This document shows positions 1-5,011 of a stretch of DNA of 5,957 nt, piece after piece. Both the position numbers and the translations under genes were made by a program. Under the pieces are notes generated by a model. That model did not search any database. It was not told the origin of the DNA and saw only the letters and a program-made list of their open reading frames with translations. Every line of letters begins with the position of its first letter. The stretch's first letter is position 1. The stretch is from Rubrivivax sp. (lineage in GTDB: Bacteria; Pseudomonadota; Gammaproteobacteria; Burkholderiales; Burkholderiaceae_C), in the NCBI GenBank assembly GCA_030693565.1, contig JAUYAJ010000590.1, forward strand, positions 1-5,957, read 5' to 3'.

Positions 1-306
1 CTTGCTCAGAAAGTCATCCGCGCCAGCGCGCAGGCCACGCACGCGGTCCTGCACGCCATCCGAATCACTCAGCATGATCACCGGCGTCGACATCCGCTGC
101 CGCAGTTCGCTCAGGATCGCAAAGCCGTCCACACCGCGCAAGCGCACGTCGAGCAAGATGAGATCATGCTCACCTGCCAGTGCCATCCGGCGGCCGTCGA
201 TGCCATCGACGCACAAGTCAACGACGAACCGGTTCTGCAAGAGATCTGCGCACAGACAGTCCGCCAAGATGGCTTCATGCTCGACGAGAAGAATGCGCGT
301 CGCCAT
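1..306 (-). CDS. OmpR-class response regulator, receiver domain (partial, C-terminus beyond window)
   Basis: This is the first 102 residues of a two-component response regulator, read from an ATG at 306-304 to the window edge. The receiver landmarks are a hydrophobic strand ILLVE (5-9), the phospho-acceptor D53 in LILLDVRLRGVDG, the switch S80 in VIMLSDS, and K102 in GADDFLSK. The segment DRVRGLRAGADDFLSK and the spacing VDLCVDGIDG resemble the heavy-metal CusR/CopR/IrlR branch of the OmpR family. In that family the missing part would be a winged-helix DNA-binding domain. Two positions are odd. The second acidic-pocket residue (usually D in VEDE or VDDD) is H10, and the usual proline of LDxxLPGxDG is R57. 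The ribosome binding site is weak (GAAG about 10 nt before ATG). The gene lies 38 nt behind the Sel1-repeat gene on the same strand, so co-transcription is likely. The receiver call is secure; the metal-subfamily call is moderate. Confidence 0.9.
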   Translation of the reverse strand, partial: MATRILLVEHEAILADCLCADLLQNRFVVDLCVDGIDGRRMALAGEHDLILLDVRLRGVDGFAILSELRQRMSTPVIMLSDSDGVQDRVRGLRAGADDFLSK

Positions 307-344
307 GTCCGCTTCTGCGCGCAGGTGTGATGGGCAGCAGCGCG

Positions 345-1892
345 CTATGCCGTCAACGCCATCCTCACCAGGTGACGCTCCTGGAAAGCCCACTTCGTTC
401 CCTGGCGCAGCGTCTGGAGCGTGGTCGACCGCGCCGCGGCGAAGAAGAGGTCTTCGTGGACGGCATGGCCTGCGAGCAGGCGTCGCAGCCGCACCGAGCG
501 TTTGCGCAGGTCGCCCTCGAAGGCCAGGCCTTCCTGCTTGGCCTGATCCAGGAACGCCACCGAGCGGCGCAAATGGGCCGCCGCCTGCGGCGTGACGGCC
601 GGTACGGCGCGCGGCGCGGCCAGCTTGGCCTGAGTGACGAAGGGGTTGGTGCCGACCACCAGGCCCCATGGCCGCGCGCCATTCAGGATGTCCACGCTCA
701 GCGCTTCGAGCTTGGTCAGGCCAAAGTCACGTGCCGTGCGCAGCCGCAGGGCCGTCCAAGGGTCTTGCCGTCGGATCGCTTCGATGACGGCCGCTGCGTC
801 GACTTCTTCCCCGGCCACCGGCAGCACCAGCGAGCGCAGCAGGCCATGAGCATGGTCGTCGGCGCTGCAGGCAGCTTCGTGCAGCCAATGGATGGCTTGT
901 TCGGTTTCGTGCAAATGACTCGCCGAACGCAGGATGAGCGCGCCGAGCAGGCGCCGGGCCGTGGCGTCGCCGCCAATCGCTGCCTTCTCGAGGAAAAATC
1001 GAGCCATCTGCGGATTGGCCACCGATGCGCCATGGTCTGAGTGCACGCGATACAGGAGCATCCAGGCCAAGTGTCTGCCGGCATCGGCTGCACGCAACAA
1101 CAGGGCGGCGCCCTTGCGCATGTTCTGGCCGGTCGTCATGGCCGACGCGCGCAATGCGCCGGCGTCAAGACCGCACAGTGCGCGGCCGAGCAGCAGCGCA
1201 GCATCGGCGTTGCCACGCTTGACGCCGTCTTCCAGCAAGCACTCAAGACCCTCTGACGAGCCCGAGAAGCAGAAACCCGGCAGCGCTTGCGCGCGCGTCA
1301 GTGCGGCACAGGCGGCGTCGCCCAGTTCGGCCGTGGCACGCACCCGCAGCGACACCGCAGCGTCAAGCAGGCGGGACAGCAGCATGGCGTCGTCCTTCTG
1401 CGGCGTCGACACCAAGGCCTGTGTGAGCAGGACGTCGGGGCAGATGCCGGTTTCGGCGCCCAGCGCGCGCAGCACGGCGCCGACGGTTTGCCGGGGCTGC
1501 TGTTGCGAAGCCCGCAGCGCCGCTTGCGCCGCGTCGCTGCCCGCCGCGGCAGCCTTCTCGAACCAGGACACGGCCTCGGACAGATCCGCGCTGGTCAGGC
1601 AGACACTGAGGCCGAGCTTGAGCAGCGCGTCGACCGACAACGCACGTGCCGCGAGTCGCAGCGCAGGGATTTGCCCGCGGCTGACGATCTCGTGCAAAGG
1701 CAGACACTCTGCGATCACGATGGCGGCACGCAAGGTGCCGTTGACCGCCGGGTGCGTGAGGTACTCGATCCCCAGGGTCGGATGGCGCGAAAAGCCCGGG
1801 GTGCCGAGAAGGTAGCGTCGGCCCGCTTCGCAAAGCGCGCCCTCGTCACCTTGCCGAGCGGCGGCCAACAGCCGTACGTCTTCTTTGCGCAT
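345..1892 (-). CDS. Sel1-like repeat protein, 515 aa
   Basis: This is a helical-repeat protein of the Sel1 (SLR/TPR-like) type; such proteins usually act as protein-interaction scaffolds. Sel1-like helix pairs are visible at about residues 103-126 (EAVSWFEKAAAAGSDAA), 226-283 (including GAALLLRAADAGRHLAW), 293-320 (ARFFLEKAAIGGDATARRLL) and 329-356 (AIHWLHEAA). An N-terminal repeat-like stretch covers about 16-45. The last 130 residues are not repeats: they begin near FGLTKLEALSVDIL and include PWGLVVGTNPFVTQAKLAAP, then a basic helical tail ending RMALTA. I believe related Burkholderiales proteins share this tail, but I know no function for it. No signal peptide is seen, so it is probably cytoplasmic. 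I chose the ATG at 1892 because AGGA lies about 10 nt upstream; an in-frame ATG at 1937 has no Shine-Dalgarno. It precedes the response regulator gene by 38 nt and may be its partner or simply co-regulated. The gene is real; its role is unknown. Confidence 0.85.
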   Translation of the reverse strand: MRKEDVRLLAAARQGDEGALCEAGRRYLLGTPGFSRHPTLGIEYLTHPAVNGTLRAAIVIAECLPLHEIVSRGQIPALRLAARALSVDALLKLGLSVCLTSADLSEAVSWFEKAAAAGSDAAQAALRASQQQPRQTVGAVLRALGAETGICPDVLLTQALVSTPQKDDAMLLSRLLDAAVSLRVRATAELGDAACAALTRAQALPGFCFSGSSEGLECLLEDGVKRGNADAALLLGRALCGLDAGALRASAMTTGQNMRKGAALLLRAADAGRHLAWMLLYRVHSDHGASVANPQMARFFLEKAAIGGDATARRLLGALILRSASHLHETEQAIHWLHEAACSADDHAHGLLRSLVLPVAGEEVDAAAVIEAIRRQDPWTALRLRTARDFGLTKLEALSVDILNGARPWGLVVGTNPFVTQAKLAAPRAVPAVTPQAAAHLRRSVAFLDQAKQEGLAFEGDLRKRSVRLRRLLAGHAVHEDLFFAAARSTTLQTLRQGTKWAFQERHLVRMALTA

Positions 1893-1982
1893 GCTCTGGT
1901 TCCTGATGCAACGTGGGCACCACGCCGACGGCGTCATTGGGGGGAAAGTGTTCGCGGTCTCGGCGACAACTTCAGACCATTC

Positions 1983-2027
1983 AGCTTAGAAGTCGGGTTC
2001 TGACAGAACGCTGACCCCCGAATGACA
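1983..2027 (-). promoter_or_regulatory. Candidate Pho-box-like direct repeats with -10 element, driving the Sel1/regulator operon
   Basis: Read on the minus strand, the core GTCA appears three times at an exact 11-nt period: TGTCA at 2027-2023, GGTCA at 2016-2012 and TGTCA at 2005-2001. OmpR/PhoB-family regulators typically bind 7-bp direct repeats separated by 4 bp; the known Pho box is CTGTCAT-N4-CTGTCAT. The last repeat, CTGTCAG (2006-2000), is followed after 11 nt by TAAGCT (1988-1983). That is close to the 10-11 nt expected between a Pho box and the -10, although TAAGCT itself is a weak -10. Transcription would start near 1976, leaving a leader of about 80 nt before the Sel1 start at 1892. 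The repeats are seen directly; the regulator (PhoB, or the metal-type regulator encoded here) is inference. Confidence 0.45.
1997..2009. repeat. 13-bp perfect palindrome GTTCTG-A-CAGAAC
   Basis: The two 6-bp arms are exact reverse complements around one central base. It overlaps the innermost GTCA direct repeat and lies just upstream of the candidate -10 at 1988-1983, 12 bp from the next palindrome. It could be a second operator on the same promoter. I do not recognise it as a known regulator site. Confidence 0.4.
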
Positions 2028-2037
2028 CGGCTGTCAT
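2022..2037. promoter_or_regulatory. Inverted repeat ATGACA-CGGC-TGTCAT, candidate operator
   Basis: This is a perfect 6-4-6 inverted repeat. It has the same arms and spacing as the core of the palindrome at 3523-3542. Its left arm is also the outermost of the three GTCA direct repeats read on the minus strand. It lies about 130 bp upstream of the Sel1 start and about 300 bp upstream of the porin start, so the Sel1/regulator operon is the likelier target. The arms match the outer part of the CusR/HprR-type box (ATGACAA-N2-TTGTCAT), but the inner A and T are replaced by C. Confidence 0.4.
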
Positions 2038-2151
2038 CTGGCCGGCCTGGGCGGGCTGCTGCTAGCGACAGGACCGCCGCATGCACTGCACATCGACGAT
2101 CAGAACGGTTTGCCCGTGTCGGGTGCCAGCGACACATCGTGTTCGAACGCA

Positions 2152-2159
2152 GGGGGGGG
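2152..2159. repeat. Homopolymeric G8 tract upstream of the porin gene
   Basis: Eight consecutive G lie about 180 bp upstream of the porin start. They are followed 12 nt later by CCCCC, so a short G/C stem is possible. Long G runs near outer-membrane protein genes can slip and vary expression, but eight is short and the DNA is GC-rich, so this may be meaningless. Confidence 0.5.
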
Positions 2160-2336
2160 TGCTGGCGCAACCCCCGGACTCTTGAACCAGGCTCTCGCCA
2201 GCGGTGCACCCGGCACCTAGGCTGCGCCCAGCGCCTTCTCCTGTCAGTCGTTGCCAGGTGCCGCCCACAAGAGGCGCGGATCACAGCACATCGAAACAGG
2301 AAGGTGTTTCCTCGTCAATTACCGGAGATTCAACGC

Positions 2337-3377
2337 ATGAAAACGACATTGCTCGCACTGGCCACATCGACGGCGCTGGCCACGCTATCCACGGGCGCCC
2401 TGGCGCAATCATCGGTCACCCTTTTCGGCATCCTGGACGCGGCTGCGGGTCAGGTGAAGAACGGGAGCGCAGGCTCCGTCAAGCGCCTGGCCTCTGGATC
2501 CGCATCCACGAGCCGGTGGGGCCTGCGCGGCGTCGAAGACATCGGGGGCGGCTTGAGGGCGGGGTTCCATTTGGAGGCGGGAATCGGCTTGGACACCGGC
2601 ACCACCGACGCCAAGTTCTGGGGGCGGCGCTCCACCGTCAGCCTGATGGGTGGCTTTGGCGAACTGCGCCTCGGACGCGACTACACGCCAACCGCATACA
2701 ACACTTTCGCTGACGAGTTCGGCATCGTCGGCGTGGGCTCGCGCGGCATCTTCAGCTACGGCGGCGGCTCCAATCTGGGCAGTCCGGCCACGACCGTTCT
2801 GCGCGCCGACAACACGGTGGGCTACTTCCTGCCCGCCATGGGGGGCGTCTACGGGCACTTCCAGGTCGCCGCCGGCGAGGGCGTCAATGGCAACAAGTAC
2901 ACCGGCGGTCGCCTGGGTTACAAAGCGGGGCCGGTCGACATCGGCGTGGCCTACGGCAAAACGGATACCGGCGCCACACCGGACTTCAAGAACTACAACA
3001 TCCAGTTCAACTACACGCTTGGCTTTGCAACGCTCCATACGCTGTACGACGTGAAGCAGTGGAGCCCGCGGGAGACCAAGGACTTGTCGATCGGTGCGAC
3101 GATCCCGGTGGGCGTGGGCGCCGTGAAGCTGGGCTACACGCGCGCCAACCGCTCAGGCGGGGCCGTCGGTTCGGGTTTCAGCAACGCTGACGACAGCACG
3201 CGACTGGGCATTGGCTACCTCCACAACCTCTCGAAGCGGACCGCGGTGTACACCACCTACGGACAGGTCTCCAACAAGGGGGCGGCACGCAGTTCAGTGT
3301 TGTATGCGGCGCCAGCCGGCATGCTCGGCGGCGAGAAGTCCTCGGGCCTGGAGTTCGGCGTCCGTCACGTGTTCTGA
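2337..3377 (+). CDS. Outer-membrane general porin (Gram-negative trimeric porin type), 346 aa
   Basis: The product is a 16-strand-type beta-barrel porin that lets small hydrophilic solutes cross the outer membrane, probably as a trimer. Residues 1-23 are a clear signal peptide ending GALA, cut before Q24. The mature start SSVTLFGILDA, then SRWGLRGVEDIGGGLRAGF (59-77), FWGRRSTVSLMGGFGELRLG (94-113) and the C-terminal LEFGVRHVF are signatures of Burkholderiales porins. The final Phe is the usual assembly signal for the BAM machinery. The Gly- and Ser-rich stretch after YTPTAYNTFADEFG is where the constriction loop 3 would lie. Length is normal for the family. The ATG is set by the signal peptide and by GGAG (2324-2327), 9 nt upstream. 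It appears to be a single-gene unit followed by a hairpin. Substrate preference cannot be read from the sequence. Confidence 0.95.
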   Translation: MKTTLLALATSTALATLSTGALAQSSVTLFGILDAAAGQVKNGSAGSVKRLASGSASTSRWGLRGVEDIGGGLRAGFHLEAGIGLDTGTTDAKFWGRRSTVSLMGGFGELRLGRDYTPTAYNTFADEFGIVGVGSRGIFSYGGGSNLGSPATTVLRADNTVGYFLPAMGGVYGHFQVAAGEGVNGNKYTGGRLGYKAGPVDIGVAYGKTDTGATPDFKNYNIQFNYTLGFATLHTLYDVKQWSPRETKDLSIGATIPVGVGAVKLGYTRANRSGGAVGSGFSNADDSTRLGIGYLHNLSKRTAVYTTYGQVSNKGAARSSVLYAAPAGMLGGEKSSGLEFGVRHVF

Positions 3378-3454
3378 CAAGCCCTGCTCGGGTCGGGCGC
3401 AGGTCCAGCGCTTGCTGCTGGCCTGCCTCTACCTCTTGGCATCGATTGCAGTGC

Positions 3455-3482
3455 AAGCGCGGGCCCGCGAGAGCCCGCGCTT
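3455..3482 (+). terminator. GC-rich hairpin downstream of the porin gene
   Basis: A 10-bp perfect stem (AAGCGCGGGC at 3455-3464 with GCCCGCGCTT at 3473-3482) closes an 8-nt loop, 78 nt after the porin stop. Only a weak pyrimidine stretch (TTATCCTCGT) follows, so it may be a weak intrinsic terminator or a 3'-end stabilising structure. Confidence 0.55.
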
Positions 3483-3522
3483 ATCCTCGTCCACGACGTC
3501 TGCGGGCCCGTCGACATTGCAC

Positions 3523-3542
3523 CGATGACAAACTTGTCATCG
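3523..3542. promoter_or_regulatory. 20-bp palindrome, candidate CusR/CopR-type box
   Basis: The arms CGATGACAA and TTGTCATCG are exact reverse complements around a 2-nt centre (AC). The core matches in full the E. coli CusR/HprR box as I recall it, ATGACAA-N2-TTGTCAT, which copper- and peroxide-responsive OmpR-family regulators bind. A degraded half-site, TTGTCGG, follows at 3556-3562, 22 nt (two helical turns) after TTGTCAT at 3534. The site lies 110 bp upstream of the small exported repeat protein (3652), the only nearby downstream gene. The palindrome is directly visible. The regulator is inferred from the known box and from the metal-type response regulator encoded at 306-1. Confidence 0.6.
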
Positions 3543-3555
3543 ACCAGCAACGCCA

Positions 3556-3579
3556 TTGTCGGCTAGCGATTTCTACAGT
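3556..3579 (+). promoter_or_regulatory. Candidate activator-dependent promoter for the small exported repeat protein
   Basis: TACAGT (3574-3579) is a 4-of-6 match to the -10 consensus. It lies 11 nt after the half-site TTGTCGG (3556-3562), the same geometry as the minus-strand candidate promoter at 1983-2006. There is no -35 hexamer at normal sigma70 spacing, which would suit activator dependence. The predicted start is near 3586, giving a leader of about 65 nt. Confidence 0.3.
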
Positions 3580-3586
3580 GCATACA

Positions 3587-3604
3587 CGGTGCACATTGGC
3601 ACCG
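3587..3604 (+). other. Small hairpin at the predicted 5' end of the leader
   Basis: CGGTGC (3587-3592) pairs with GCACCG (3599-3604) across a 6-nt loop. If transcription starts near 3586, this would be a stem-loop at the very 5' end of the messenger and could protect it from decay. It overlaps another inverted repeat (GTGCA at 3579-3583 with TGCAC at 3590-3594). The pairing is seen; the role is a guess. Confidence 0.3.
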
Positions 3605-3651
3605 CAACGGGCGGACCACCCAGTGGACTGCCCAGCACCCAGGAGTCCATC

Positions 3652-4119
3652 ATGAAGTTCCGTTTCCTTCTCATCCCGCTGCTCGCGCTCGCCGGTGCCA
3701 TCGCGCTGCCTGCCGCTGCCACGTCCGGCTTCACGCCGGTTCGCGGCGAAGCCGGGTTCAGCACCCATGCCATGCGCTCGCCGACGACGCGTTCTGCGGT
3801 GCTCCATGAACTCGAAGCGTGGAAGCGCAACCCGGTCACCGCCGACGGCTGGCGTGAGGTGGGCGGTGAAGCCGGTTGGGAGTTCGTCGGCGCGTACGGC
3901 GGTGGCAAGACACGGGCGGCGGTCATTGACGAGATGCTGCAGGCGCGGAGCAACCCGGTCTCGCCCAGTGGCTGGCTTGAAGTCGGCGGCGAGATCGGTG
4001 CCGTCTACGTTGTTGTGCCCGCCCGCACGCGCAGCGCCGCGTTCGACCCGACTCCCGCGGCGACCCGGGGCCTCAGCCGCAGTGACCACATGCGCAGCAG
4101 TACGCACATGCAGCGATGA
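3652..4119 (+). CDS. Small exported protein with two tandem DUF4148-like repeats, 155 aa
   Basis: A signal peptide (positive start MKFRF, hydrophobic core, cleavage near A22-A23) directs the product out of the cytoplasm, probably to the periplasm. Two repeats with a 41-residue period follow. Repeat 1 (46-79) includes TRSAVLHELEAWKRNPV and GWREVGGEAGWEFV; repeat 2 (87-120) includes TRAAVIDEMLQARSNPV and GWLEVGGEIGAVYV. A half repeat precedes them (GFTPVRGEAGF, 26-36), and TRSA at 126-129 looks like the start of another. The TRxxVxxEL helix plus a NPV turn is the pattern I associate with DUF4148, a small secreted family of unknown function frequent in Burkholderiales. The tail is Ser-, His- and Met-containing and unstructured. 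The ATG has a strong AGGAG (3641-3645) 6 nt upstream. It stands alone between a palindromic operator and an IS remnant, so regulation by an envelope or metal signal is plausible. Confidence 0.85.
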   Translation: MKFRFLLIPLLALAGAIALPAAATSGFTPVRGEAGFSTHAMRSPTTRSAVLHELEAWKRNPVTADGWREVGGEAGWEFVGAYGGGKTRAAVIDEMLQARSNPVSPSGWLEVGGEIGAVYVVVPARTRSAAFDPTPAATRGLSRSDHMRSSTHMQR

Positions 4120-4123
4120 CCTG

Positions 4124-4145
4124 GCCGCATGCGACACGATGCGGC
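4124..4145 (+). terminator. Possible hairpin terminator after the repeat-protein gene
   Basis: GCCGCAT (4124-4130) pairs perfectly with ATGCGGC (4139-4145) around an 8-nt loop, starting 5 nt after the stop codon. No T run follows, so it is at best a weak intrinsic terminator. Confidence 0.3.
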
Positions 4146-4213
4146 GCCCTGGTTCACGCGGGCGATGGCTTTGGAGCGGACTTGAGACGCCGCATCGCCT
4201 TCCCACGCTTCGC

Positions 4214-4606
4214 ATCGGGAGTCATCGAGCCGGCCCTCGCGGGCGGCCACCGGGCGAAAACGTCGATGACGAAGGTCAGGTCAGGTCCGGCCAGCCCGGC
4301 CAGGTCGCGCCGCAGGTGGAACTCGCGACCCAGGCTGGTTGGGCCTGTGGGCCCTGAACTGCCGGCTCACGCTGACCAGCGGACACGGCGCCTTCGGGTT
4401 GCTGACCGCGGTGCGTACGACCTTGCCGCGGACCCCAGCGTGCAACGCAACGCGGTGCATCCGTCGCTCGCCCAGGCAACCGGCCACCATAGGATCTTCG
4501 CGACGTTGCCGGGCCGCATGGCGCTTGTAGCCCGACGAGACGATCTGCGGCCACACGGCAGATTGGCGCGACCCCATGGGCATCGCGGTGCGGATCCACA
4601 CACCTC
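4214..4606 (-). pseudogene. IS3-family transposase OrfB (DDE integrase), decayed fragment
   Basis: Recognisable blocks occur in order but in changing frames: VDPHRDAHGVAPICRV (4599-4552); QIVSSGYKRHAARQRREDP (4547-4491); then, after a deletion, VRGKVVRTAVSNPKAPCPL (from 4433) and RQFRAHRPNQ; AWVASSTCGATWPGW (4335-4291); and LTFVIDVFAR (4279-4250). They match the IS3 OrfB series IDxHRxxxGVEPICRVL, RGKVVRT, KAPCPL, NQLWVSDFTYVSTWQGW and FVIDVFAR. The first catalytic Asp (WVSDFTY) is replaced by Ser in WVASSTC. The region with the second Asp and the Glu is absent. It is clearly non-functional. Confidence 0.75.
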
Positions 4607-4610
4607 CGAA

Positions 4611-4841
4611 TCAGATCAGACGGCGGTCGAATTCCGACTCGGCGAAAGACGCGCTGGACAGCATGACGATCGCGTTGGCCGCTGTCTCGCTCATGTTGGC
4701 GGCCCCAGCAGCGCAGCGTCTCGGCCGTGCAGCCGATCTTTCCTGCAATGGAATCGATGGCCGTCGACACGGGTCGTGCTGGCCGGGAGCCCCCACGACC
4801 ATGCGCGCGGCCCGTTCCTGGCCCTCGGTCGAAGTCTTCAC
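4611..4841 (-). pseudogene. IS3-family transposase OrfA, frameshifted remnant
   Basis: OrfA is the helix-turn-helix DNA-binding subunit of IS3 elements. It begins at a GTG (4841) with MKTSTEGQERAARMV. A frame change near 4770 leads to STAIDSIAGKIGCTAETLR (4770 onward) and CWGRQHERDSGQ, which match the family's AAIxSIAxKIGCTAETLRRWVRQAERD. The leucine-zipper middle is then lost, and the original frame resumes with ASFAESEFDRRLI and a stop at 4611-4613, matching the family ending (FAQAELDRR). About 76 codons remain of about 100. It has at least two frame changes and an internal deletion, so it is not functional. Confidence 0.75.
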
Positions 4842-4946
4842 AACTCCATCGCCTCAAAGGCTTGAGCCTCCTCAAAACCCGAAGGCCATTCAGTCCAATC
4901 GAGATGAATCGGTGGCGCGGGCGGCGCGCTGATCACGCGCATTCAT

Positions 4947-4960
4947 TTGACGCGGATCAA
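4947..4960. promoter_or_regulatory. FNR/ANR-type box TTGAC-GCGG-ATCAA
   Basis: This matches 9 of 10 defined positions of the FNR consensus TTGAT-N4-ATCAA. Its centre is about 58 nt before the GTG start at 5012. If it acts as a class II site (centre at -41.5), transcription would begin near 4995, just before the gene, with CAGACT (4983-4988) as a weak -10. That would induce the downstream genes when oxygen is low, when copper is mostly the more toxic Cu(I). The match is seen; the activity is inferred. Confidence 0.6.
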
Positions 4961-5011
4961 GCTCCGACCGCAGCCTCGCCGTCAGACTGATGGCATGGAA
5001 TCGAGACCATC

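Larger units (their letters stand above)
1893..2336. other. Divergent intergenic region between Sel1 gene and porin gene
   Basis: This 444-bp non-coding stretch separates two divergent genes. It contains a cluster of repeats and palindromes at 1997-2037, a run of eight G at 2152-2159, and the porin Shine-Dalgarno at 2324-2327. The frame upstream of the porin stays open back to 2022, but that stretch translates to Arg-, Cys- and His-rich sequence with no recognisable domain, so I read it as chance. I could not find a convincing sigma70 promoter for the porin. Confidence 0.6.
4214..4892 (-). mobile_element. Degenerate IS3-family insertion sequence remnant
   Basis: Minus-strand translations in shifting frames give pieces of an IS3-type OrfA followed by OrfB in the expected order, spanning about 680 bp. 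A complete element of this type is about 1.2-1.3 kb, so roughly half is gone. The outer left end may survive: read on the minus strand from 4892, TGAATGGCCTTCGGGTTTTG precedes OrfA and resembles the terminal repeats I remember for this IS3 group. The right end and the C-terminal half of OrfB are missing, with homology fading near 4214. I see no target-site duplication. The element cannot transpose by itself. Confidence 0.75.

Noticed and set aside
180..1040. Plus-strand open frame of 286 codons
   Set aside because: It lies opposite the well-supported regulator and Sel1 genes, its composition is Arg-rich and domain-free, and such shadows are common in high-GC DNA.
1287..2003. Plus-strand open frame of 238 codons opposite the Sel1 gene
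   Set aside because: No domain or ribosome binding site; the Arg/Gln/Gly-rich product is typical of antisense shadows.
2241..2258. CTGTCAG followed by TTGCCAG, a possible Pho box before the porin
   Set aside because: The half-sites are 10 rather than 11 nt apart, the second is degraded, and no -10 element follows.
2022..2336. N-terminal extension of the porin frame back to 2022
   Set aside because: The signal peptide begins at 2337 with a proper GGAG site; the upstream residues are not protein-like and would block export.
2409..3038. Minus-strand open frame of 209 codons inside the porin gene
   Set aside because: It is antisense to an unmistakable porin and has no recognisable domain.
4116..4865. 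Plus-strand open frame of 249 codons whose ATG overlaps the stop of the repeat-protein gene (ATGA)
   Set aside because: Its translation is Arg/His/Pro-rich with no domain. The minus strand of the same DNA carries clear IS3 transposase fragments, so the overlap is coincidence.
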